A DNA stretch of 64,000 bases from JBMOKU01 sp049324315. GTDB taxonomy: Bacteria; Bacillota; Clostridia; Peptostreptococcales; Thermotaleaceae. The notes under the pieces are model-generated. The model made no database searches and was not told the origin of the DNA. It saw only the letters and a list, made by a program, of their open reading frames with translations. Made by a program: the position numbers and the translations under genes. Positions 27,696 through 36,503 of the stretch are shown here, one piece after another (within the stretch, counting starts at the first letter, position 1; each line of letters starts with the position of its first letter). The DNA is taken from the NCBI GenBank assembly GCA_049324315.1, contig JBMOKU010000053.1, positions 124,001-188,000 of the forward strand. Direction: 5' to 3'.

Positions 27696-27845
27696 GGCAA
27701 GACTTGGGGACTGGTCCACTGTCCGGTGTGCTTTTTACCGGACTGGGGCCCTGTCCCCATGTGTTGCCGGACGAAGAGTTACTTTTTCAGCACCTTCGGA
27801 CTGTCCCCATGTCTCACCTGATAAACGATATACGATAAACGCTAA
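27696..27845. repeat. Extended class A element plus GATAAAC heptamers
   Basis: Starts GGCAAGACTTGGGGACTGG and has inner stem TCCGGT/ACCGGA, GGGGCCCTGTCCCC and a second half ending GGACTGTCCCCATG. It is followed by 7-nt units GATAAAC-GATATAC-GATAAAC (27820-27842). A sister element lies at 47636. Confidence 0.8.
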
Positions 27846-27857
27846 AGAGGTGCAACT

Positions 27858-28982
27858 ATGAATAAAATCAAAGTTATGTCTATTTTTGGGACAAGACCGG
27901 AAGCCATAAAGATGGCTCCTGTGGTAAAGGAACTGGAAAAATATCAGGAGATTGAATCCATTGTATGTGTCACTGCCCAGCATCGTCAGATGCTTGACCA
28001 AGTACTGGAATTATTCGATATCAAGCCTCAATATGATTTAAACATAATGCAGCCGGGACAGACATTGAGTGAGATTACGGCCAGGGTTTTAACCGGTCTT
28101 GAAGAGGTAATCAAAAAAGAAAAACCCCATATGGTTTTGGTGCATGGAGACACTACCACAACCTTTGCCGGTGCATTGGCAGCTTTTTATCAGCAGGTAA
28201 AGGTAGGTCATGTAGAAGCAGGGCTGCGAAGCTATAACATGTATTCTCCATATCCTGAGGAAATAAACAGGATGCTGACGGGGAGATTGACAACCCTTCA
28301 TTTTGCTCCTACAAAAGGTAACAAATCTAACCTATTGGCAGAAGGGATTGCTGAAGAGAAGATTATCCTAACAGGCAATACAGTCATTGACGCACTTTTG
28401 AAGGTAGTGAAAAAAGACTATCAATTCCCGGAAGAACGCTTGAATCATATTGACTACGATGGAAAAAAGATTATTAGTATGACTGCCCATAGAAGGGAAA
28501 ACCTGGGACAGCCTATGATAAATATTTTTACAGCAGTAAAAGAGCTTGTTGAGAAAAATCATGATACGGAAGTGATCTTCCCGGTTCATCTCAACCCAAA
28601 GGTTCGGGAAGCAGCTTACGAAATCTTAGGCAGCACGAAGGGGATTCATCTTATTGAGCCCCTGGATTATGAGCCTTTTGCCAATCTGATGGCAAAATCA
28701 TATCTGATTTTGACGGACTCAGGCGGTATCCAGGAGGAAGCACCGGCCCTTGGTAAACCGGTACTGGTTTTGAGGACTGAAACTGAGCGTCCGGAGGCTG
28801 TGGACGCCGGAACAGTAAAAATGGCTGGGATTGAAAAAGAACGCATTTTCCATATGGCAGATACACTGCTTAATGATAAGAAAGAATATGACGCCATGGC
28901 CAATGCGGTGAACCCTTATGGTGACGGTAAAGCTTCAGAAAGGATCGTGAAAGCTATATTGGATCATTTCGGGAATCTTTAA
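27858..28982 (+). CDS. wecB: UDP-N-acetylglucosamine 2-epimerase (non-hydrolysing)
   Basis: 374 residues, GT-B fold. The N-terminal IFGTRPEAIKMAPVV, the motifs VHGDTTTTFAGALAAF and HVEAGLRSY, and LILTDSGGIQEEAPALGKP are diagnostic. It interconverts UDP-GlcNAc and UDP-ManNAc for teichoic or other wall polymers. It sits 228 nt downstream of the WecA-like gene. In B. subtilis mnaA is in the same neighbourhood near atp. Confidence 0.95.
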   Translation: MNKIKVMSIFGTRPEAIKMAPVVKELEKYQEIESIVCVTAQHRQMLDQVLELFDIKPQYDLNIMQPGQTLSEITARVLTGLEEVIKKEKPHMVLVHGDTTTTFAGALAAFYQQVKVGHVEAGLRSYNMYSPYPEEINRMLTGRLTTLHFAPTKGNKSNLLAEGIAEEKIILTGNTVIDALLKVVKKDYQFPEERLNHIDYDGKKIISMTAHRRENLGQPMINIFTAVKELVEKNHDTEVIFPVHLNPKVREAAYEILGSTKGIHLIEPLDYEPFANLMAKSYLILTDSGGIQEEAPALGKPVLVLRTETERPEAVDAGTVKMAGIEKERIFHMADTLLNDKKEYDAMANAVNPYGDGKASERIVKAILDHFGNL

Positions 28983-29123
28983 GAAAACAAGAGGATTCAG
29001 GAGAATATTTCGTGAATATCAAGAACATGAAACGAAATCCATAGAAATGAAACATTATTAGGATTGCATGATAAAAAAATTCCATATACAATCTACTTAA
29101 GAGTATCAAACATAGGTGGTAGC

Positions 29124-29465
29124 ATGAAAAAGTACAGTGAAGCATCCGTGTATTTTATCTCTTATGCCAAGCTGCCTTCAGAAATATCGGCAGCCAACAT
29201 GCACAAGGTTGTAGGGGTAGGGCTGGTAATCAACCCGATAAACGGAATCATTGAAGATTCCTCCTGTACCTTGATTACGGAAGAGGCAAAGGAGTTTATC
29301 AAGCAGATCATCGTGGGTCACAATCTCCATACGGAGGGAATAGAGCCACTGATCGAAAAAATTAAACATAGATTCCATGGTCTGTCGCAGAAAGCTATTT
29401 GTGTTGCCGTAAAAGGCAGCTATGAGCGCTACGTGACATGGAAGCATGAACAAACAAGTAAATAA
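29124..29465 (+). CDS. DUF3870-type protein, 113 aa
   Basis: A small alpha/beta protein without membrane segments. It starts MKKYSEASVYFISYAKLP; the motif GVGLVINPINGIIEDSSCTLIT and the C-terminal KAICVAVKGSYERYV resemble the uncharacterised DUF3870 family. ATG 29124 is chosen after AGGTGGT; an upstream in-frame ATG lacks a ribosome site. Its role is unknown. It precedes the aminotransferase-BKACE locus but is separated from it by a terminator and repeats. Confidence 0.65.
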   Translation: MKKYSEASVYFISYAKLPSEISAANMHKVVGVGLVINPINGIIEDSSCTLITEEAKEFIKQIIVGHNLHTEGIEPLIEKIKHRFHGLSQKAICVAVKGSYERYVTWKHEQTSK

Positions 29466-29518
29466 TCTCGCTGCTTTGCTTGCAGTAGTCGTGTAATCCA
29501 CTATTACTAAGTGAGTAA

Positions 29519-29580
29519 AATCCAGTACCGAATAGACAAAGACTCTTGACCTTTGTTTGTTTTGTACTGGTTTTTTTATT
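29519..29580 (+). terminator. Long terminator hairpin
   Basis: Outer stem CCAGTAC/GTACTGG with inner ACAAAG/CTTTGT, then seven T residues. Confidence 0.8.
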
Positions 29581-29586
29581 TTAAAA

Positions 29587-29842
29587 GTTAGCCGTTAGCG
29601 GTTAGCTGTTAGCAGTAAAATAAGCGGAGTCATGGGGACGGTTCGAGCGTTTCCGAAGCGTAGCGAAGGACCGAAGGGAAAACGATGGAACCGTCCCCGT
29701 GGCGCAGCGGACGTATTGGCGGCATTCCCTGCGGACGCCCAATGGGCGCCCCTACAATAGAGAGGGATTGAAGGCTTGCGCTCTCATCCCGGCATTATTC
29801 TTTTAGTTTTTGCCGCTAACTGCTAACGGCTATCGGCTAACC
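29587..29842. repeat. Gene-less element: inverted H arrays enclosing class B and class C repeats
   Basis: The left array is GTTAGCC-GTTAGCG-GTTAGCT-GTTAGCA (29587-29614). The right array, on the minus strand, is GTTAGCC-GATAGCC-GTTAGCA-GTTAGCG (29812-29842). Between them lie a full class B repeat (29624-29714) and a class C palindrome (29730-29757). The unit series GTTAGCC-GTTAGCG is the one flanking the four-helix-bundle gene at 53128. Confidence 0.85.
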
Positions 29843-29914
29843 AATATGTGTAATAGTAGCTTTGGAGAAATCTGCAACGAAATAAATATATATTTATAAG
29901 GGAGGCCTATCAAA

Positions 29915-31276
29915 ATGAGCCAAAACAAAGCACCAAAAAACAATGTGTTCTACAGAAATCAAAACTGGCATTATCCAAAAATTGAGAGGGGAGAAGGCAT
30001 TTATCTGATCGATGAGCATGGAAAAAAATACATCGACGGATGCTCCGGTTCATCGGTTGTCAACATTGGACACAGCAATAAAGAAATAGCCCAATTTGCA
30101 AAAGAACAGATAGAAACGGTAGCATTCACACACCTTTCAAGATGGACAACGGATACCATCGAGCAATGTGCGGCAAAGGTTGCAGCATGGACACCTGGGG
30201 ACTTAAATCATGTGTACTTTGTATCTGATGGCTCCGATACCACAGAAACAGCACTAAAAATGGCAAGACAATATTTTGTAGAAAGAGATGGAGGAAATAC
30301 CAGCAAGTGGAAGGTCATTACCAAGTGGCATTCATTTCATGGCAATTCACTGGGAGCCCTCTCCATGACCGGCATCGTAGGAAGAAGAAAGCCCTATGAT
30401 CCGATGCTGATCCAATTCCCTAAGATTCCACAATTTTATCACTACAGAAATCCATGGGGATGTGAAACAGAAGAGGAGACGGCAATCAGATCAGCCCAAG
30501 CACTGGAGGAAGAAATCTTAAAGCATGGAGCGCAGAATATATGTGCATTTATCTCAGAACCCGTTGTCGGTTCCGCGGCACCGGGAGTTAATCCCCATCC
30601 AATCTATTTTAAAATGGTAAGAGAAATCTGTGACAAATATGATGTACTACTAATTGTTGACGAGGTAATGGCCGGATTTGGCAGAACAGGTACAAAGTTT
30701 GCAATGGATCAATATAATGTAGTTCCTGACATACTATGCTGTGCAAAAGGTATGGGTGCAGGATATACACCTATTGGAGCCACTGTTGCGTCTGGAAAAA
30801 TCTTTAACACCATCATGATAGAAGGTACAGGAGAATTTGTTCACGGACATACTTATGCCAGTAATCCATTATCATGTGGCATTGCATTGAAGATCATGGA
30901 AATCATGGAGAGAGAGAACATTGTTGAAAATGCACGGGTGCAAGGAGCGTACTTCAAAGAAAGACTGCAAGAACTCTATAAGTATCCGATCGTGGGAGAT
31001 GTCAGAGGAAGAGGCTTGATGCACGGTATTGAGTTCGTTAAGGATAAAGCTACAAAGGAACCATTTGCAGTAAGTGACAAGGTGAAAAGCAAGATTACAG
31101 TAAATTGCTTGGAGGCCGGATTGGTTATTTACCCTGGCGGTGGTTCTGTGGACGGCACAAGAGGAGATCATGTGCTATTAACACCGCCACTTACCATAAC
31201 AAGAGACGAAGTTGATGAATACATGGAAGCGTTGGAGGCTGGAATCAAAAAAACATGCGAAGAGCTAGGAATTTGA
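29915..31276 (+). CDS. Class III PLP-dependent aminotransferase
   Basis: 453 residues. Fold-type I omega-aminotransferase motifs: GCSGSSVVNIGHSNKEI, FVSDGSDTTETALKMAR (phosphate cup), VDEVMAGFGRTG and the PLP lysine in LCCAKGMGAGYTPIGA. Length and motifs match class III enzymes that act on terminal or beta-amino groups. Immediate neighbours are a BKACE and a CoA transferase, so it may transaminate a beta-amino acid to the beta-keto acid that BKACE cleaves (inference). The start ATG follows AAGGGAGG. Confidence 0.88.
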   Translation: MSQNKAPKNNVFYRNQNWHYPKIERGEGIYLIDEHGKKYIDGCSGSSVVNIGHSNKEIAQFAKEQIETVAFTHLSRWTTDTIEQCAAKVAAWTPGDLNHVYFVSDGSDTTETALKMARQYFVERDGGNTSKWKVITKWHSFHGNSLGALSMTGIVGRRKPYDPMLIQFPKIPQFYHYRNPWGCETEEETAIRSAQALEEEILKHGAQNICAFISEPVVGSAAPGVNPHPIYFKMVREICDKYDVLLIVDEVMAGFGRTGTKFAMDQYNVVPDILCCAKGMGAGYTPIGATVASGKIFNTIMIEGTGEFVHGHTYASNPLSCGIALKIMEIMERENIVENARVQGAYFKERLQELYKYPIVGDVRGRGLMHGIEFVKDKATKEPFAVSDKVKSKITVNCLEAGLVIYPGGGSVDGTRGDHVLLTPPLTITRDEVDEYMEALEAGIKKTCEELGI

Positions 31277-31280
31277 GATC

Positions 31281-31456
31281 TGTAGGGAACGCCCCCTGTG
31301 GCGTTCCGCTTGTAGAGTAATTCCGATGGCCTAACGGAACGGCACAGGGGCCGTTCCCTACTTGCGATGATTCTTTCGGAAAGGTAGAGGACTTGGGGAC
31401 TGTACCTGCTGTCACGCCTGCTTTTGGCGGGACTGAGGGACTGTCCCCATGTCCTA
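31281..31456. repeat. Paired class C palindromes and a class A hairpin in the aminotransferase-BKACE gap
   Basis: Class C units face each other (31281-31312, stem AACGCC/GGCGTT; 31335-31362, stem AACGGC/GCCGTT), followed by a full class A copy (31387-31456). Confidence 0.85.
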
Positions 31457-31502
31457 AAGTGTAGATAAATAACATAACTTCCTCAGAAAGGTGGAATAAA
31501 AT

Positions 31503-32315
31503 ATGGAAAAACTAATCATCACCATCGCCCCAACGGGCAATGTACCCACAAAAGAAATGAATCCGGCCACACCGGTAACTGTCGATGAAATTGTTGAAGA
31601 TATCAAGAAGTGTAGAACCGCAGGTGCTTCTATTGCCCATATTCATGTAAGGGATCAGGAAGGCAAGCCAACCAGTGACAGAACCCTGTTTAAACAAGTA
31701 TTAGACAGGCTGGATGAGGAGAAGGTAGATATTATTAAACAGGTTTCCACGGGAGCACGGGGAGGTGCCAATAACATCGAATGGCGTGGTCAAATGCTGG
31801 ATTTAAATGCCCACATGGCCAGTTTGTCCACGGGTTCTTCCAACTTTCCCAATAGTGTGAATGCCAACGCCCCAGAATTGATTCAGGCTTTGGCAGAAAA
31901 AATGTACGCAAACAATATAAAACCAGAGATCGAAGCTTTTGATGTAGGCATGATATCTAATGCAAAAAAGCTTTTGAAGAGAGGAATTTTGAAAGGCCCC
32001 TTGCATTTTAACCTGGTAATGAATGTGCCCGGGTCTATCGAAGGGACGCCAAGAAATCTCCTGTTTATGGTAGAAAGTCTTCCGGAAGGCTCAACCTGGA
32101 CAGTATCCGGTATTGGAAGATCACAGATTACCATGCTGACCATGGCGATTTTGATGGGTGGTCATGTGCGGACAGGTTTGGAAGATGTATTGGAGTATGA
32201 AAGAGGCAAATTAGCCACCAATGAAATGCTGGTACAGCGGATGGTAAGGATTGCACAGGAATTGGGTAGGGAAATCGCTACACCGGATGAAGCAAAGAGG
32301 ATATTGGGGCTGTAG
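31503..32315 (+). CDS. BKACE-family beta-keto acid cleavage enzyme, substrate unknown
   Basis: 270 residues, collinear with Kce at 3180. The zinc-site residues are kept (His46, His48 in AHIHVRD; Glu in GLEDV), as are the C-terminal IATPDEAKRILGL and SGIGRSQ. The residue aligned with Glu14 of Kce is Val14 (TGNVPTKE), so the amine-recognition residue is lost and a different beta-keto acid is expected. The reaction type, beta-keto acid plus acetyl-CoA giving acetoacetate plus a new acyl-CoA, follows from the family. The CoA transferase downstream could reactivate the acetoacetate. The TAG stop is directly followed by repeat sequence. Confidence 0.85.
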   Translation: MEKLIITIAPTGNVPTKEMNPATPVTVDEIVEDIKKCRTAGASIAHIHVRDQEGKPTSDRTLFKQVLDRLDEEKVDIIKQVSTGARGGANNIEWRGQMLDLNAHMASLSTGSSNFPNSVNANAPELIQALAEKMYANNIKPEIEAFDVGMISNAKKLLKRGILKGPLHFNLVMNVPGSIEGTPRNLLFMVESLPEGSTWTVSGIGRSQITMLTMAILMGGHVRTGLEDVLEYERGKLATNEMLVQRMVRIAQELGREIATPDEAKRILGL

Positions 32316-32387
32316 GGGTTAGAAGTAAGGGCGGACGTCCCTGTTCGTCTGCCTTTCATTTATAAAAAACGATTGACAAAAAACAAA

Positions 32388-32477
32388 GCGGAGTCATGGT
32401 GACGGTTCGAGCGTTTCCGAAGCGCAGCGAAGGACCGAAGGGAAAAAGATGGAACTGTCCCCGTGGCGAAGCGGAGC
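32388..32477. repeat. Class B repeat before the CoA-transferase operon
   Basis: Full-length copy with minor substitutions. A class C remnant (GGCGGACGTCCCTGTTCGTC) lies at 32329-32351. Confidence 0.85.
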
Positions 32478-32602
32478 AAGATTGAAGGACTATCTCTATG
32501 TCCTGCGGTCAACGAATACCCATTCGTGACAATATTTTGCCTATTTTCTGGTGAAATGTGTTAAAATAATAAATGAATTGATTACATATGGGGGTAGGCG
32601 GC

Positions 32603-33256
32603 ATGAAAAAAATCAGAACGATGGAAGATGCCATAAGCAATATTAAAGACGGGATGACGGTCATGTTGGGTGGTTTTTTAGGTACAGGGACACCTGAGAA
32701 AATCGTCGATAAAATGATCGAAAAAGGAATTAAGGATTTAATAGTCATTGTCAATGATACCGCTTTTCCAGACAAAGGGATTGGAAGACTCATTGTCAAT
32801 AAACAGGTTAAAAAGGTTATCACATCTCATATCGGAACAAATCCAGAGACAGGCCGGCAAATGAACGCTGGTGAATTAGAGGTAGTATTGGTGCCGCAGG
32901 GGACCCTGGCTGAGCAGGTAAGAGCAGGTGGGGCAGGATTGGGCGGTATTATTACGCCAACAGGTGTAGGTACCATCGTCGAAGAAGGAAAACAAAAGAT
33001 TACACTGAACGGAAGAGAATATATCATCGAGCTTCCACTGCGGGCAGAAGTTGCACTGCTTAAAGGGGCGAAAGTAGATAAAAAGGGCAATATTTATTAT
33101 AACAATGCTGCAAGGAACTTCAATCCCCTCATGGCTATGGCAGCCGATTTGGTAATTGTTGAAGCAGAAGAAATCGTAGAGGCCGGAGAAATAGATCCTA
33201 ACATTGTAGTGACACCGGGTATATTTGTAGACATCATCGTGAAGGGAGAGGAATAA
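32603..33256 (+). CDS. atoD: 3-oxoacid/acetoacetate CoA-transferase, alpha subunit
   Basis: 217 residues, family I CoA-transferase alpha chain (MLGGFLGTGTPEKIVDKMIEKG; GTNPETGRQMNAGELEVVLVPQGTLAEQ spans the family signature). ATG 32603 is preceded by GGGGTAGG; the upstream in-frame ATG has no ribosome site. With AtoA it would move CoA between butyryl- or acetyl-CoA and acetoacetate. In lysine fermenters this recovers the acetoacetate released by Kce-type enzymes. The beta-subunit gene follows after 2 nt. Confidence 0.9.
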   Translation: MKKIRTMEDAISNIKDGMTVMLGGFLGTGTPEKIVDKMIEKGIKDLIVIVNDTAFPDKGIGRLIVNKQVKKVITSHIGTNPETGRQMNAGELEVVLVPQGTLAEQVRAGGAGLGGIITPTGVGTIVEEGKQKITLNGREYIIELPLRAEVALLKGAKVDKKGNIYYNNAARNFNPLMAMAADLVIVEAEEIVEAGEIDPNIVVTPGIFVDIIVKGEE

Positions 33257-33258
33257 AG

Positions 33259-33912
33259 ATGACGGATATTCGCGAGATCATTGCCAGAAGAGTAGCCAAA
33301 GAACTAAAGGATGGCGACGTTGTCAATCTGGGTATCGGACTTCCAACACTCGTGGCAAATTATATACCTGAAGGTGTAGATATTGTTCTGCAGTCGGAAA
33401 ACGGTTTCGTAGGTATGGGACCTGCTCCGGAAGCAGGTAAGGAGATCAAGGATCTTGTTAATGCCGGAGGCGTATCTGTGACAACACTGCCGGGGGCTGT
33501 ATTTTTCGATAGTGCCATGTCCTTTGCCATCATCCGAGGAGGTCATGTGGCAGCCACGGTTCTAGGTGCACTGCAGGTAGACCAACAAGGTAACCTGGCC
33601 AACTGGATGATACCAGGAAAGCTGGTACCTGGTATGGGCGGTGCCATGGATCTGGTTTCCGGGGCGAAAAAGGTGATTGTTGCCATGGAGCATACTGCAA
33701 AAGGAAAACCCAAAATTCTTAAGCAATGTACCTTACCATTGACTGCAGCTGGGGAAGTAGACCTTATTGTTACAGAAATGGGTGTCATGGAAGTAACAAA
33801 AGAAGGAATTCTCTTGCAAGAAATCAATCCACAGTATACAATAGAAGATATCGTAGCAGCTACCGACGCAGATTTAATTATCCCAAAAGATCTTAAAGAG
33901 ATGGAGATATAG
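33259..33912 (+). CDS. atoA: 3-oxoacid/acetoacetate CoA-transferase, beta subunit
   Basis: 217 residues. The catalytic Glu that forms the glutamyl-CoA thioester is in QSENGFVGMGP. NLGIGLPTLVANYIP and the C-terminal PKDLKEMEI are typical. It is cotranscribed with atoD (2-nt spacing, GGGAGAGGAAT site inside atoD). It is the last gene before a 556-nt gap and the atp operon. Confidence 0.92.
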   Translation: MTDIREIIARRVAKELKDGDVVNLGIGLPTLVANYIPEGVDIVLQSENGFVGMGPAPEAGKEIKDLVNAGGVSVTTLPGAVFFDSAMSFAIIRGGHVAATVLGALQVDQQGNLANWMIPGKLVPGMGGAMDLVSGAKKVIVAMEHTAKGKPKILKQCTLPLTAAGEVDLIVTEMGVMEVTKEGILLQEINPQYTIEDIVAATDADLIIPKDLKEMEI

Positions 33913-34468
33913 ATATAGGTTTATAACAATGTAGACATATGATCGTAGACCTATCTACACTTGCTGAAGTTATTTTTGTATGTGGTTAGAAGTTAGACGT
34001 TAGAAGTTTTAGGGTCAACCTAATAAGTATTTAAATCTTTAGGACCCCAAAGACCGACACACAGACCTCTAACATCTAACTACTAACGTCTAACCCTAAG
34101 GATGTCCGTCTATTTGCAATAAATAAATATCTAAGAGTAAATTATAAGGATAAACCTGGAAAATAGATAAGTTATTATTTTAACAAACATGATCATAAAA
34201 TATACACAATTATGGCGCATTGTATAAAAGAGAACAATGGAGAGATAATAAATGCAGCCTTTGATAGTTCAAAGGACTGCATTTTTTGTTAATAAAAATC
34301 TTTACGAAAATTTAATAAGCAGAAGGAGAAATGAAAATAAAATAGAAATAATAAAAAGTTATAGACTTTTTGAAAAATGTCGAATATTGTAGATGATTTG
34401 GCGAATAAATAATTTTATCAACTTGTATATTTATGTTTCAGTGATATAATTATGAAGGAGAGGGTTTT
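33913..34468. other. 556-nt gap: gene-less H-array palindrome, a terminator and AT-rich leader
   Basis: 33984-34006 (GTTAGAA-GTTAGAC-GTTAGAA) and the inverse 34066-34095 flank an inner TTAGGGTC/GGACCCCAA inverted repeat; together these form a palindrome of about 112 nt. A terminator stem AATGCAG-CTTTGA/TCAAAG-CTGCATT with six T residues lies at 34250-34292. The rest is very AT-rich and leads into the atp operon. No ORF was seen. Confidence 0.7.
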
Positions 34469-34696
34469 GTGGGCAGTGACAATAAAACAAACATGTTGAA
34501 AAACCTTTCTCTACTGGGATATATAGGAATTGTCATGGTGACCCCTATCATCATCGGTGTATATCTCGGCAACTTTTTAGACCAGTATTTGCACACTGAA
34601 AATGTCTTCATGATTCTTATGACATGTATCGGTGTAGGTGCAGGTTTCTTAAATACATATAAAGTCGTCATGAAGGATATGAATAAAAAGAGATAA
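34469..34696 (+). CDS. atpZ: AtpZ-like F0F1 ATPase accessory subunit
   Basis: 75 residues with two transmembrane helices: YIGIVMVTPIIIGVYLG and VFMILMTCIGVGAGFL, then TYKVVMK. This matches the small AtpZ/AtpI-family protein at the start of many clostridial and alkaliphile atp operons, which in some species forms a Mg2+/Ca2+ channel with AtpI. GTG start with GAAGGAGAGG. It is the first gene of the atp operon. Confidence 0.8.
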   Translation: MGSDNKTNMLKNLSLLGYIGIVMVTPIIIGVYLGNFLDQYLHTENVFMILMTCIGVGAGFLNTYKVVMKDMNKKR

Positions 34697-34721
34697 CTGA
34701 GCAGAAAGGGAGTGTCTGCCC

Positions 34722-35129
34722 TTGGGCTATACTTGGGAATTACAAAAGAAGATATTTAAATATACACTTTTGACCATGATTGTAATCGCAGTAGGGATGA
34801 TGTTGTTTCTCGAAAAGCCTAAGCCGGTGGTATTAGCGCTTGTCTTTGGAACGTTAATCAGCATACTCAACTTCCGTTCCTTAGCCTTAACCCTGGAAAA
34901 GGCAGTAAAGCTGCCTCCCGCACAGGCGCAAGTTTATGCAGGATCTCGATATTTTATTCGTTTTTTTATTAATGGGATTGTGATTTTTATATCAATCAAG
35001 GCAGATTATCTACATGTCCTAGGGTCAATCATAGGTTTGTTCCTTATAAAAGGCGTCATTTTGACGACAAACCTATTTGATGATATAGCATTCTTTAAAA
35101 GAATCTTTATAAGAAAGGAGGAAGAATAG
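34722..35129 (+). CDS. atpI: ATP synthase subunit I
   Basis: 135 residues, four transmembrane helices, TTG start 9 nt after AAAGGGAG. AtpI helps assemble the c-ring. The stop codon overlaps the GTG start of atpB by one base, which implies translational coupling. Sequence is poorly conserved in this family, so the call relies on topology and position. Confidence 0.85.
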   Translation: MGYTWELQKKIFKYTLLTMIVIAVGMMLFLEKPKPVVLALVFGTLISILNFRSLALTLEKAVKLPPAQAQVYAGSRYFIRFFINGIVIFISIKADYLHVLGSIIGLFLIKGVILTTNLFDDIAFFKRIFIRKEEE

Positions 35130-35827
35130 TGGAAGGAGGATTTGGCCCAAGAGTCATATTTGAGTTACCTGGAGGGATTCCGATCACGGAAACCGTTACT
35201 ACTACCTGGATTATCATGGCAGTCTTAACCATATTTGCCCTGATTGCAACGAGAAAGTTTGAATCAGTGCCCAAGGGACTGCAGAATGTAGTTGAACTGT
35301 TAGTAGATGGGGTACATAAACTCACTGCTCAGACCATGGGCGAGGACAAAATAGCTTTTGCACCCTATATCGGTACGCTTTTGATGTATCTGGTTTGTGC
35401 AAACTTAGCGGGGTTGTTTGGATTTAGACCACCAACAGCCGATGTAAATACGACCTTAGCCTTGGCCCTGATGACCTTTGTCATGATTCACTTCTCAGGA
35501 ATGAAGAGAAAAGGAGTTGGTACATACCTAAAAGGTTTCCTGGAACCTTTCCCGGTAATGCTTCCGTTAAACGTAATTGGCGAGCTAGCAACACCTATTT
35601 CACTATCATTCCGTCTCTTTGGAAACATTGTTGGAGGGTTAATCATTATGAACCTTCTATATGGGGCCCTTGCAACACTGAGCATGAAATTGGGAATTGG
35701 AGTCCCTGTACTCCAGACTGGTATCCCTGCGGTATTACACATCTACTTTGACGTGTTTGCAGGAGTCTTACAGTCCTTTATATTCTCAATGCTGACAATG
35801 GTATTTGTCTCAATAGCAATGGATTAG
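35129..35827 (+). CDS. atpB: ATP synthase subunit a
   Basis: 232 residues, six predicted helices. Helix 4 carries the essential Arg in ISLSFRLFGNIVGG, which faces the c-ring ion site. GTG start overlapping atpI by 1 nt, with AAAGGAGG upstream. It forms the two ion half-channels of Fo, here probably for Na+, judging from the c subunits. Confidence 0.96.
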   Translation: MEGGFGPRVIFELPGGIPITETVTTTWIIMAVLTIFALIATRKFESVPKGLQNVVELLVDGVHKLTAQTMGEDKIAFAPYIGTLLMYLVCANLAGLFGFRPPTADVNTTLALALMTFVMIHFSGMKRKGVGTYLKGFLEPFPVMLPLNVIGELATPISLSFRLFGNIVGGLIIMNLLYGALATLSMKLGIGVPVLQTGIPAVLHIYFDVFAGVLQSFIFSMLTMVFVSIAMD

Positions 35828-35856
35828 ACCATCCAGCATGAAGGAGGGAAAAAAGG

Positions 35857-36411
35857 ATGGAGAACGCCAATTTTATTATTAAGTTCCTTAATTGGCTGAT
35901 GACCTTCGATCGAAAAGCCCTTATCCTAGCAGCATCGGCAATAGGCGCAGGCTTTGCGATGATCGCAGGGATTGGACCGGGAGTTGGTCAAGGGTATGCA
36001 GCCGGTAAAGGAGCAGAAGCAGTTAGCATTAATCCAAAGGCTGGAAAACAGGCCACAATGGTAATGCTGTTAGGAGCTGCTGTTGCAGAGACTTCAGGTA
36101 TATTGGCACTGGTAATTGCATTAATTTTATTGTTTGGTAATCCGCTGGTAAACAGCGATGGGATGGTGTTGATTCTTGCAGCATCAGCAATTGGTGCAGG
36201 TTTATCCATGATTGCAGGAGTCGGACCTGGTATTGGACAGGGATATGCGGCCGGAAAGGGCACAGAAGCCACTGGAAGAAGACCGCAGTATCAATCCAAT
36301 ATCATCAGAGCTATGTTCCTAGGCCAGGCAGTAGCGCAGACAACCGGTATTTACGCCTTGATAATATCCTTAGTCCTTATGTTTGCAAATCCATTGATAA
36401 AATTACTATAA
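35857..36411 (+). CDS. atpE: ATP synthase subunit c, double-hairpin form with one carboxylate
   Basis: 184 residues, two fused c-type hairpins (four helices). Hairpin 1 has Gln45 in GVGQGYAAG and the ion-binding Glu78 in VAETSG. Hairpin 2 has Gln128 but Gln161 replaces the glutamate (VAQTTGIY). A duplicated c subunit with one binding site per four helices is known from Acetobacterium woodii c1, where it builds a mixed V/F-like rotor with 8-kDa c subunits. The single-hairpin c gene follows 92 nt downstream. The Glu-to-Gln change reduces the ion-to-ATP ratio (established for V-type and A. woodii rings). Confidence 0.93.
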   Translation: MENANFIIKFLNWLMTFDRKALILAASAIGAGFAMIAGIGPGVGQGYAAGKGAEAVSINPKAGKQATMVMLLGAAVAETSGILALVIALILLFGNPLVNSDGMVLILAASAIGAGLSMIAGVGPGIGQGYAAGKGTEATGRRPQYQSNIIRAMFLGQAVAQTTGIYALIISLVLMFANPLIKLL

Positions 36412-36503
36412 ATAAAATTTTGCAGACGTATGTAATGGCAGTCAAAAAGCAAGTCAATCAATCATAGAAAAATAATGTTGAATGAATAAGGAGGAATTTA
36501 ACA

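Noticed and set aside
27679..27861. 60-codon ORF before wecB
   Set aside because: It is encoded by the extended class A element; no coding signature.
34423..34450. TTGTAT-16-TATAAT as the atp promoter
   Set aside because: The predicted start site would fall inside the ribosome site of atpZ, so the real promoter is probably further upstream.
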